From the NCBI GenBank assembly GCA_029857655.1, contig JAOUGR010000098.1, positions 1-7,281 on the forward strand: DNA of 7,281 nucleotides, in the 5' to 3' direction. This document shows positions 1 to 7,281 of the stretch, in pieces. The first letter of the stretch is position 1, and each line of letters begins with the position of its first letter. Source of the DNA: Gammaproteobacteria bacterium. GTDB taxonomy: Bacteria; Pseudomonadota; Gammaproteobacteria; Steroidobacterales; Steroidobacteraceae. A program made the position numbers and the translations under genes. The notes under the pieces are model-generated. The model was not told the origin of the DNA. It did not search any database and was given only the letters and a program-made list of their open reading frames with translations.

Positions 1-281
1 TCCAGTCGGGGCGGTTTCGCCTGCCGCCCGAAGGCCTGTTCGGCGGCCAGCCTGGTGCGCTCGCACTCTTCCTCGTCAATGGCAAGCCAGGCGATCCTTA
101 TGGACTCACTCGCCTGCAGCCCGGTGACACCCTGGTCATGGACGCGGCCGGCGGCGGCGGTTTTGGTGATCCACGCGAGCGCGACCCGGCGCTGCTAGCA
201 CGCGACCTGCGCGAGGGCAAGGTGAGCCCCGCGAGTGCGCGGCGCGACTATGGCGCAGCGAAATCGCCCCGGGAATCCTGA
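1..281 (+). CDS. Hydantoinase B/oxoprolinase family protein, C-terminal end (5' truncated by window)
   Basis: Reading from base 3, an open frame of 92 residues runs to a TGA at 279-281; the start lies outside the window. The visible tail has the C-terminal hallmarks of the HyuB/oxoprolinase beta-type family: FGGQPGA near visible residues 13-19, LQPGD at 38-42, the glycine-rich GGGGFGDP at 50-57, then RDP and a closing ARRDYG. In the family these proteins are one subunit or domain of ATP-dependent 5-oxoprolinase or N-methylhydantoinase-type enzymes, which open cyclic amides in the cytoplasm. The substrate cannot be told from this fragment, and its HyuA partner would lie upstream. The gene converges on the next gene across a 62-bp gap with no clear terminator. 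The family call is fairly sure; the specific activity is unknown. Confidence 0.85.
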   Translation, partial: QSGRFRLPPEGLFGGQPGALALFLVNGKPGDPYGLTRLQPGDTLVMDAAGGGGFGDPRERDPALLARDLREGKVSPASARRDYGAAKSPRES

Positions 282-343
282 TCAGGGAATCTGGTGGCGC
301 GCCGAGGCGGCACGAAGTCCGTATTGACGGCGGCTTGGGAGAC

Positions 344-940
344 TCAAGCGCGTGCGCCGTGTTTGCCCGCGTCCCAGCCGGTCGGGCCCAGCGTGCGGCC
401 GGCGACACGGGCAGCGCGCTCCTCGAGGTCGGTCGCCATGGTGTCGTTCCAGCGGTTCAGATAGCCAAAGAGCGCGATGGTGGCGACGATTTCGACTTGC
501 TCGCCGTCATCGAAGTAGCTGGCCAGATCCAAGAAATCCTGCGGGCCGGCCTCATTTGGAACAATCGCCGCTTTCAGTGCCAGGCGCAGCGCCGCGCGTT
601 CGGCATCACTGAAAAGCTCGCTGGTCTCGAACTCCCATACCGCGGCGATCTTTGCATCGGAGGCGTGGTAGATGCTGGACAGGTTCGCCATGTGCGCCTG
701 GCAGTAGCGGCAGCCGGCGGCCTGGCTGGCGATGAGGCTGACGAGCATCTTGAGTTCTTCGGGCACCGTGCCTTCGTACAGCACCGCCCGGTTCAGGTCC
801 ATGAAGGCCCTGGCGATCGCGGGCCGGCGCGACATCGTGAGGATGCTGTTGGGTACGAAACCTCGAGTGCTCGCGTAGTGGTCGAACCGTTCGCGAAACT
901 CGGGAACGGCTTCTCTGGGAAGCGGAGCGACGTGTGCCAT
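344..940 (-). CDS. Carboxymuconolactone decarboxylase (CMD)/AhpD-like family protein
   Basis: A 198-residue protein of the CMD/AhpD superfamily, resembling the peroxidase-related branch. The N-terminal part has GFVPN (27-31), typical of that branch. The core holds the redox motif C77-R-Y-C80-Q-A-H83, in the place where AhpD-type proteins carry their paired cysteines and histidine. The C-terminal helices end in FGYLNRWNDT (158-167), also usual for the family. Members are small all-helical cytoplasmic proteins, often oligomeric, acting as thiol-dependent peroxidase or alkylhydroperoxidase-like enzymes; many have no known substrate. The ATG at 938-940 is preceded at 8 nt by a strong Shine-Dalgarno GGAGGAG (949-955 on the complement), which fixes the start. 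It is transcribed divergently from the GS-like gene, and I found no convincing promoter for it. True decarboxylase activity is unlikely given the CxxC core; the peroxidase role is inferred. Confidence 0.88.
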   Translation of the reverse strand: MAHVAPLPREAVPEFRERFDHYASTRGFVPNSILTMSRRPAIARAFMDLNRAVLYEGTVPEELKMLVSLIASQAAGCRYCQAHMANLSSIYHASDAKIAAVWEFETSELFSDAERAALRLALKAAIVPNEAGPQDFLDLASYFDDGEQVEIVATIALFGYLNRWNDTMATDLEERAARVAGRTLGPTGWDAGKHGARA

Positions 941-1076
941 GAATTTGACTCCTCCACTGGCCGGCGCCGTGCCTGTGAGACGCGCGGACCGGCTGCCATG
1001 GAACCACCTGTCGGCGGGCCGGGCAACTCGAAGCGACCATGATCAAGCCCGCCCACACCCTGGAAATTCCGCCAGT

Positions 1077-1104
1077 CCGCGTGGCAAGGACAGGTCCTTC
1101 GCGG
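1077..1104. repeat. Imperfect inverted repeat centred on AAGGAC-AG-GTCCTT
   Basis: The core arms AAGGAC (1086-1091) and GTCCTT (1094-1099) are perfect complements around an AG centre. They are flanked by a second pair, CCGCG (1077-1081) and CGCGG (1100-1104), with four unpaired bases (1082-1085) on the left side only. It could be a protein-binding dyad or an RNA hairpin. No gene on the plus strand ends just upstream and no clean T-run follows, so an intrinsic terminator is not supported. Function unknown. Confidence 0.45.
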
Positions 1105-1152
1105 GGCCTTTCTCATGCAGAGAACCTGCGACAGTCGTATCGACGGCGACGG

Positions 1153-1176
1153 GAGACAATACCTGCGGATTGTCTC
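1153..1176. promoter_or_regulatory. Perfect 8+8 inverted repeat, putative operator of the GS-like gene
   Basis: GAGACAAT (1153-1160) and ATTGTCTC (1169-1176) are exact reverse complements separated by 8 bp, so the half-sites are 16 bp apart centre to centre. Weaker symmetry continues outward: CGACGGC (1141-1147) against GCCGTTCG (1181-1188), with one extra base. The right arm contains the proposed -35 hexamer of the promoter reading into the GS-like gene. That placement suits a dimeric repressor that blocks polymerase, or an activator contacting it. The regulator is not in the window and no family-specific consensus is recognised. An RNA stem is less likely, because the element lies upstream of the inferred transcription start. 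Confidence 0.55.
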
Positions 1177-1198
1177 GCCAGCCGTTCGCACCCATAAT
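1170..1198 (+). promoter_or_regulatory. Sigma-70-type promoter for the GS-like gene
   Basis: The -35 is TTGTCT (1170-1175, 4 of 6 consensus bases) and the -10 is CATAAT (1193-1198, 5 of 6), with a 17-bp spacer. The start of transcription would fall near 1205, giving a leader of about 77 nt before the ATG at 1283. The -35 lies inside the right arm of the inverted repeat, suggesting control at this point. It is the best promoter match in the intergenic region, but is predicted by eye only. Confidence 0.55.
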
Positions 1199-1237
1199 TC
1201 CACGCCACGCGCGCCGCTGCTTTAACGAGGCAGCAGT

Positions 1238-1267
1238 TACGCGGCATCGGCGGGAACCGCCGCCGTA
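1238..1267 (+). repeat. GC-rich hairpin in the leader, just upstream of the ribosome binding site
   Basis: CGGCGG (1248-1253) and CCGCCG (1257-1262) form a six-pair all-GC stem around a GAA loop. An alternative outer pairing, TACGCGGC (1238-1245) with GCCGCCGTA (1259-1267), competes for the same bases. A smaller stem GCTGC/GCAGC (1216-1220 with 1230-1234) lies upstream. The Shine-Dalgarno GGAG (1273-1276) starts only 6 nt after the structure, so it could influence ribosome access. In GC-rich DNA such stems can also arise by chance. Confidence 0.4.
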
Positions 1268-1282
1268 AGACTGGAGTCAGGC

Positions 1283-2701
1283 ATGTTCGCGAACGTCCAG
1301 GACGTGTTCAAGTACATCCGCGGTGAGGGCATCGAGCAGGTCGAGCTCAAGGTCGTGGACCTGCAAGGGCGCTGGCGGCGCATGACCTACTCGGCCGCCA
1401 CCATCAGCGAGCGCGTGTTCAGCGAGGGCACAGGCATCTCGCTGTCGCCATACCCTGGCTTCCGCACGGTCGAGCAGGGCGACATGAAAGTGCGTCCCGA
1501 CGTCGGTACCGGCTTCATCGATCCCTTTCACGCCCGCCCCACGCTGGCCTTCATCTGCGACATGCTGGACAACCAGGGCGGGCGCTACCCCCGCGATCCG
1601 CGCTACGTATGTCAGAAGGCCGAGCAGCACCTGGCCTCACTCAGGCTGGGTGGTCACGCGCTGTTCATGCCCGAACTCGAGTTCTACGTGCTCGACGGGG
1701 CAAGCTACAGGACCAGCCCCGGCGAATCCTTCTTCAGCGTGCAATCGCATGGGCTGGGCTGGGGCGACGCCGAGAATGCGCTATATCGTTCTACGGGCTT
1801 CGAGAAGATAGGCCAGGCCGACGCGCCGCTGGATCGCCACACCAGGCTGCGCGAGCTCATGGTCAAGCGCATCGAAGACGCGGGCATCAAGGTCAAGTAC
1901 CACCATCACGAGTTGGGAACGCCAGGACAGGTCGAGATCGAGCTGCTGTTCGACACGCCGGTGCGCACCGCGGACTCGATACTGCTGATGAAGTACCTGA
2001 TCAAGAACACCGCCCTCGAGCTGGGCAAGATCGTGACCTTCATGCCGAAGCCCTTTCACGGGCACGCGGGCAGCGGCATGCACTTTCACCAGTACCTGAG
2101 CACGGGCGAGAAATCACTGTTCTTCGGCGAAAGCTATGGCGGACTCAGCCAGCTGGCCCTGCAGTACTTGAGCGGCCTGCTGGTGCATACGCCGGCCCTC
2201 ATGGGCCTGGGGAACGCCAGCACCAATTCTTACCGGCGCTTTGCCCCCAACCTGGCGGCTCCAGTGAAGTTGTTCTTCGGGCTCAGCAACCGGTCAAGCG
2301 CGGTGCGCATTCCAGCCTATGCGGTCAACCAGCGCGAGGCCCGGGTCGAGTACCGCATGCCGGATGCCACGGCCAATCCCTACCTGATCGTCGCGGCCCA
2401 GCTCATGGCCGGGCTCGAAGGCGTGCAAAAGAAGATGGACCCAAGCGCTCTCGGCTTTGGCCCCATCGACGTCGATGCTTACGCCCTGCCCGCCGAGGAG
2501 CAGGCCAAGCTGAAGGGCTTGCCTATGCGCTTCGACGACGCCCTTCGCGCACTTGAAGGCGACCGTGCGTTCCTGACTGCAGGGGGTGTGTTCGTCGATG
2601 AGCTCATCGACAGCTACCTCAAGATGAAGCGCACCATGGAGCTGGACCAGGTGCACGTGCGGCCCCATCCCTTCGAGTACGAGCTGTACTTCGATCTGTA
2701 G
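1283..2701 (+). CDS. Type I glutamine synthetase-like ATP-dependent gamma-glutamyl ligase, ammonium site altered
   Basis: A 472-residue protein, close to E. coli GlnA in length, collinear with the GSI fold. Metal and substrate landmarks are present: E131/E133 (PELEF), HHHE210, E218, GSGMHFH (263-269), NSYRR319, R337, R342 and E356/R358. The C-terminus ends in the usual PHPFEYELY strap. Y400 aligns with the adenylylated Tyr397 of E. coli. However, aligning by hand, the ammonium-binding D50 becomes S53 (DGSS reads SLSP), the flap E327 becomes A325, and N264 becomes A262. The strongly conserved GYFPVPPVD stretch before the HHHE strand is also absent. The gamma-glutamyl-phosphate chemistry may therefore remain while the acceptor is not ammonium; an amine or amino compound is my inference. 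The start is supported by GGAG at 1273-1276, 6 nt before the ATG. No symbol is given because glnA would imply a function the residues contradict. Confidence 0.9.
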   Translation: MFANVQDVFKYIRGEGIEQVELKVVDLQGRWRRMTYSAATISERVFSEGTGISLSPYPGFRTVEQGDMKVRPDVGTGFIDPFHARPTLAFICDMLDNQGGRYPRDPRYVCQKAEQHLASLRLGGHALFMPELEFYVLDGASYRTSPGESFFSVQSHGLGWGDAENALYRSTGFEKIGQADAPLDRHTRLRELMVKRIEDAGIKVKYHHHELGTPGQVEIELLFDTPVRTADSILLMKYLIKNTALELGKIVTFMPKPFHGHAGSGMHFHQYLSTGEKSLFFGESYGGLSQLALQYLSGLLVHTPALMGLGNASTNSYRRFAPNLAAPVKLFFGLSNRSSAVRIPAYAVNQREARVEYRMPDATANPYLIVAAQLMAGLEGVQKKMDPSALGFGPIDVDAYALPAEEQAKLKGLPMRFDDALRALEGDRAFLTAGGVFVDELIDSYLKMKRTMELDQVHVRPHPFEYELYFDL

Positions 2702-2823
2702 GCACGGGCTGGCCGGCGCCCCGCTGATCGTGCTCGTCGCCATCGGCCAAAACCTGCTGCCCGGCGATCGCGCGCAGAGGGGCCTTATCTCATTGAGGGG
2801 ACCGGCGACAGCCAAATCGACGG
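2702..2823. other. Short convergent spacer between the GS-like gene and rpoD
   Basis: These 122 bp lie between two convergent stop codons. I looked for a hairpin followed by a T-run on either strand and found none that is convincing; only short GC palindromes are present. How the two transcripts end is not visible. Confidence 0.5.
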
Positions 2824-4695
<1,872 letters not shown>

Positions 4696-4703
4696 TGGAT
4701 GGG

Positions 4704-4709
4704 TCACCT
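4704..4709 (-). promoter_or_regulatory. Ribosome binding site that favours the second GTG of rpoD
   Basis: The minus strand reads AGGTGA, 8 nt ahead of GTG at 4693-4695. This same element contains the first possible GTG (4705-4707), whose own upstream sequence is pyrimidine- and C-rich with no Shine-Dalgarno match. The arrangement favours initiation at 4695. Confidence 0.55.
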
Positions 4710-4738
4710 AGGTATGGGGCGGGCAAAAAGAGCCGCGC

Positions 4739-4767
4739 ATTATACAGTCAGGGCGGTCTGCCGTCTC
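4739..4767 (-). promoter_or_regulatory. Promoter for rpoD in the dnaG-rpoD spacer
   Basis: The minus strand carries a perfect TATAAT -10 (4739-4744). With a 17-bp spacer the -35 would be GAGACG (4762-4767), matching only three consensus bases; a better TTGAGA (4766-4771) sits 21 bp away, which is too far. The bases after the -10 are GCGCGG, an all-GC discriminator, as in many growth-rate and ppGpp-sensitive promoters. Transcription would begin near 4732, leaving a leader of about 37 nt to the GTG at 4695. This would let rpoD be expressed separately from dnaG. Confidence 0.6.
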
Positions 4768-4783
4768 TCAAGGCCGGTCCGGG

Positions 4784-6559
4784 TCAGGCGCCCGCCGAGC
4801 CGCTGCGCTCGCCCAGAAGTCGTTGAAATTCCTGTTGTTCTTCGCTCGTGAGCTTGCGCTCCCGTGAAACTGCGATCAGCTCGTTCAGGCGCTTGTCCGG
4901 GCCGAATTCCGCCGCCATGCGCTTGAGCGCCATTACCAGGTCGCGACCTGCGGCCCGTCCGTCGCGAACCAGCGATTCCTCGGCGGCGAGCTCGGCGAGC
5001 CTTGCGCCTTCCGGGCGCTCTCTCCAGCGTTCGATCAGCTGCGCCGTGCTGAGTTCCGGCGTGGCCTTGGCCATCTCCAGCAGCTCGAGCAGCACAGAAA
5101 AGCCCTTGTAGTCACCCTGCAGGAAAGCCGGCGGTTCCGTGACCGCGCGCGCGGCCGATGGATGGTGCAGGAGCAGCATGATGGCCTGGGTCAGCAAGGG
5201 GTGGCGCCCTGCCGAGACCGGCGTCCGGCCTGGCGCAGGCCTGCGACCGCGCGGCTTTTCCGGCCGCCCTTTCAGCAATTCGGCAAGACGCCCGGCCGGC
5301 ATACGGACTTCCTGGGCGAGGCGCTCCAGCAGCAACTCCTGATAAACGCCGGCCGGAACGCGCGCGAGCAGCGGCCGCACGAGTTCGGCAAGGCGCGCGC
5401 GGCCATCGAGATTCGCCAGGTCCGCCTGCGCCGCCAGTTGTGTCACCAGGAATTCCGACAGCGGCTGCGCCGTGGCGAGACGCGCCTCGAAGGCTTCCGG
5501 ACCTTCTTCGCCGACCAGCGTGTCCGGGTCATGGCCATCGGGCAGGAACAGGAAGCGCAGCTGCCGGCCGTCGCGCGCGTGCTCGAGCGCATTCTCGAGA
5601 GCCCGCCAGGCCGCCGCGCGGCCGGCGCGATCGCCGTCGAAGCAGAACACGAGTTCGCTGGTCACTCGGAACAGCCGGTTCAGGTGCTCAGGTGTAGTCG
5701 CCGTGCCGAGTGTCGCAACGGCATACGCGATGCCCGATTGCGCCAGCCGCGCGACATCGACATAGCCCTCGACCACCAGCAGCCGCTCGATCTTGCGCAG
5801 GGCCTGGCGCGCCTCGTACAGGCCGTAGAGTTCGCGACCCTTGTGGAATAGCGCTGTCTCGGGCGAGTTCAGGTACTTCGGCTCGCCCTCGTCGATGATC
5901 CGGCCGCCAAAGGCGATCACCCGCCCGCGCGCGTCGCGGATCGGGAACATCACGCGGTCGCGAAAGCGGTCGTAGAAACCAGATTCCCCCTTGCCGCTGC
6001 GCTCGATGACGAGACCGGCATCGGCCAGCAGGCGTTCGCGTTCTGCGCTGCCGCCGAAGCGCTTCAGCACGGCGTCCCAGGAATTCGGCGCGTAGCCGAT
6101 CGCAAACTTGACGCAGGTCTCGGGTGTGATCTCGCGGTCGGCCAGGTATTTCTTGGCGCGCGCGGATTCGCGGAGCGTGTCGCGATAGAACTGCGAGACC
6201 TGCGCCAGCAGTTCGTAGAGATCCTCGCCCGGCCGCGCGCGCGTGCCGCGCCCGTCATCCTCGCGTGGAACTTCCAGCCCGAGCCTTGAGGCGAGTTCGT
6301 CCACCGCATCCGGGAATGGCAGCTTGTCGTGCTCCATCAGGAAGCCGAGCGCCGTGCCATGCGCACCGCAGCCGAAGCAGTGGTAGAACTGCTTCTCGGG
6401 ACTGACCCAGAATGACGGCGTTTTTTCGGCGTGGAAGGGGCAGCAGGCCTTCCATTCGCGGCCCGCGCGCTTCAACTGGACGCGGCCGCCAACCAGTTCG
6501 ACGATGTCGGTACGGGCGAGCAGCTCGTCGATGAAGGGCTGTGGAATCCGGCCGGCCAT
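4784..6559 (-). CDS. dnaG: DNA primase DnaG
   Basis: DnaG makes the RNA primers for lagging-strand synthesis at the replication fork, recruited by the DnaB helicase. The 591-residue protein (E. coli 581) has the N-terminal CHC2 zinc domain with C40, H43, C61 and C64. The RNA polymerase core basic segment follows at about 198-220 (FRDRVMFPIRD, AFGGR). The TOPRIM domain has E264 in VVEGYVDV, D308 and D310 in FDGDRAG, and D344/D346 in HDPDTLV. A Pro/Arg-rich linker spans about 430-452, leading to the helicase-binding C-terminal domain. All catalytic acids are present. The frame is open for 56 more codons upstream, but the ATG at 6557-6559 gives MAGRIP, the family's usual N-terminus, and the longer version would overlap the preceding gene. 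No strong Shine-Dalgarno precedes the ATG. It starts 37 bp after the upstream ligase gene and ends 74 to 88 bp before rpoD, suggesting cotranscription. Confidence 0.98.
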   Translation of the reverse strand: MAGRIPQPFIDELLARTDIVELVGGRVQLKRAGREWKACCPFHAEKTPSFWVSPEKQFYHCFGCGAHGTALGFLMEHDKLPFPDAVDELASRLGLEVPREDDGRGTRARPGEDLYELLAQVSQFYRDTLRESARAKKYLADREITPETCVKFAIGYAPNSWDAVLKRFGGSAERERLLADAGLVIERSGKGESGFYDRFRDRVMFPIRDARGRVIAFGGRIIDEGEPKYLNSPETALFHKGRELYGLYEARQALRKIERLLVVEGYVDVARLAQSGIAYAVATLGTATTPEHLNRLFRVTSELVFCFDGDRAGRAAAWRALENALEHARDGRQLRFLFLPDGHDPDTLVGEEGPEAFEARLATAQPLSEFLVTQLAAQADLANLDGRARLAELVRPLLARVPAGVYQELLLERLAQEVRMPAGRLAELLKGRPEKPRGRRPAPGRTPVSAGRHPLLTQAIMLLLHHPSAARAVTEPPAFLQGDYKGFSVLLELLEMAKATPELSTAQLIERWRERPEGARLAELAAEESLVRDGRAAGRDLVMALKRMAAEFGPDKRLNELIAVSRERKLTSEEQQEFQRLLGERSGSAGA

Positions 6560-6596
6560 GCGACAAGATACCGTAGTTAGCGGCGCTGGCCCGCGC

Positions 6597-7281
6597 TCAG
6601 GCCGGCAGCATTTCGCCAGCGGACCAGCCGCTGCGGCGCAGCCGGTCGAGCAGGGCCAGGACTGCCGTTCGGCCCGCGAGCGAGTGCAGCGGCAGGACCA
6701 GCACGTCGCCGGGGCGCGCCCAGGCAAGCGCCGCGCGCGCGCCAGCCAGTTCGTCCGCCTGCTCGCGTATCAGCGAATCCGCCAGGCCAGCCTTCTGGAG
6801 CGCCCGGCGCAGTATTGCCGGCACTTCGCCTTCGCCGCGGCCGCGCCGATAGCCCGCGAGTTCCTTGACGACGACGAGATCCGGCTGCGCCGCGACTGCG
6901 ACCTGCGCCAGCTGCTCCATGTCGGCATCCACGCGATTACCGGCCTGGCCGAGCAGGAGCGCTAGCCGCCCGCCGCGCATGCTGCCGGCCAGCTCGAGCA
7001 GGCCCGCCAATGCCGCCGGGTTGTGCGCGAAGTCAACAAGCAGGTGCAGGCCACCCAGCTCGTATTGCATCAGCCGGCCTGGGTTGTCCATCGGATCGGC
7101 GCCGAAGCGCGCGAACACTGCGGCAATTGCCGCGGGCGCGATGCCGAGCGTGAAAGCGGCGAGTGCCGCGGCAGCAAGATTGGCGATGTTGAAGGCCGAC
7201 AAGCCGCCGGCTGTCAGCGGCAGCGACGCGATGGCGCCGAGATCGTGCTCGTCTGCTGCGACCGAGAGCAACAGCCGCCCA
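6597..7281 (-). CDS. Mur ligase family protein, cyanophycin synthetase-like C-terminal part (5' truncated by window)
   Basis: An open frame of 227 residues enters from the right edge and ends at TGA 6597-6599. A TTG at 7269-7271 is internal, not a start, since the frame continues to the edge. The visible part contains NIANLAAAALAA (31-42, in the end of the Mur central domain), NPGRL (66-70) and VDFAHNP (82-88), the signature opening of the Mur ligase C-terminal domain. LLLGQAGNRVDADMEQL (108-124) and KE...YRRGRGEGEV (139-153) are reminiscent of cyanophycin synthetase (CphA). Such enzymes join an amino acid to an acyl-phosphate made with ATP. Whether this protein makes cyanophycin cannot be decided without the ATP-grasp half and the central P-loop, which lie outside. 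The gene is read toward dnaG with a 37-bp gap and may lead its operon. Family is sure; substrate is not. Confidence 0.85.
   Translation of the reverse strand, partial: GRLLLSVAADEHDLGAIASLPLTAGGLSAFNIANLAAAALAAFTLGIAPAAIAAVFARFGADPMDNPGRLMQYELGGLHLLVDFAHNPAALAGLLELAGSMRGGRLALLLGQAGNRVDADMEQLAQVAVAAQPDLVVVKELAGYRRGRGEGEVPAILRRALQKAGLADSLIREQADELAGARAALAWARPGDVLVLPLHSLAGRTAVLALLDRLRRSGWSAGEMLPA

Larger units (their letters stand above)
941..1282. other. 342-bp divergent intergenic region
   Basis: This stretch separates the divergent CMD-like and GS-like genes. On the CMD side it holds only the ribosome binding site at 949-955. It also contains a hairpin at 1077-1104, a perfect inverted repeat at 1153-1176, a promoter at 1170-1198 reading toward the GS-like gene, and GC-rich hairpins in the presumed leader (1216-1267). 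I find no credible small gene; open frames that cross it are shadows of the neighbours. Confidence 0.7.

Noticed and set aside
277..286. The palindrome CCTGATCAGG at the end of the hydantoinase-like gene
   Set aside because: It has no loop, overlaps the stop codon and is not followed by a T-run, so it is not supported as a terminator.
958..973. A sigma-54-like GG-N10-GC element (TGGCCGGCGCCGTGCC)
   Set aside because: The spacing fits, but only part of the -24 and -12 consensus matches and it lies about 310 bp from the GS-like start. Such a match is easily found by chance in GC-rich DNA.
335..1042. Plus-strand frames opposite the CMD-like gene
   Set aside because: They are shadows of a gene with a clear family motif and a strong ribosome binding site on the minus strand.
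1609..2556. A 315-codon plus-strand frame inside the GS-like gene
   Set aside because: It is an Arg/Ala/Pro-rich out-of-frame shadow of the GS-like coding sequence, with no recognisable domain.
2771..2795. A possible terminator between the convergent GS-like gene and rpoD
   Set aside because: Only four-base arms (CTCA-T-TGAG) and scattered GC palindromes are present, with no stable stem plus T-run on either strand.
4713..4720. CCCCATAC on the minus strand, resembling a sigma-32 -10 element
   Set aside because: No CTTGAA-like -35 lies at the right distance, and it is too close to the rpoD start codon to give a usable leader.
6560..6727. A 56-residue N-terminal extension of DnaG
   Set aside because: The extension is Cys/Arg-rich, overlaps the preceding ligase gene in another frame, and the internal ATG gives the standard MAGRIP start.

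Overview
The window is GC-rich bacterial chromosome, most likely from a gammaproteobacterium or a close proteobacterial relative. RpoD is of the enterobacterial type, with a long non-conserved insert, an acidic run and nearly invariant regions 2 and 4. DnaG begins with the same MAGRIP start as the E. coli protein and keeps its zinc residues at the same positions (C40, H43, C61, C64). The gene order dnaG then rpoD is also proteobacterial. This placement is an inference from remembered family sequences, not from a search.

Left part (1-2701) is accessory metabolism. It opens with the end of a plus-strand hydantoinase B/oxoprolinase-type gene. A convergent minus-strand gene follows for a carboxymuconolactone decarboxylase/AhpD-like protein. 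After a 342-bp divergent intergenic region comes a plus-strand gene for a type I glutamine-synthetase-like ligase. The intergenic region carries a perfect 8+8 inverted repeat whose right arm overlaps the -35 of a credible promoter for the ligase gene, plus further hairpins. The ligase has the GS fold landmarks and metal ligands. It lacks the residues that form the ammonium site in E. coli GS: the D50 equivalent is Ser53 and the E327 equivalent is Ala325.

Right part (2824-7281, all minus strand) is information processing. Read in the direction of transcription, it holds the C-terminal part of a Mur-ligase/cyanophycin-synthetase-like protein, then dnaG (primase) after 37 bp, then rpoD (primary sigma factor). 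A TATAAT promoter with a GC-only discriminator lies in the dnaG-rpoD spacer. This resembles the E. coli macromolecular-synthesis operon (rpsU-dnaG-rpoD), but a Mur-type ligase occupies the position directly upstream of dnaG.

I see no tRNA, rRNA, CRISPR array, insertion sequence or phage feature. The best candidate for something undescribed is the ammonium-site-deficient GS-like enzyme together with its dyad-controlled promoter. The housekeeping genes look ordinary and intact.
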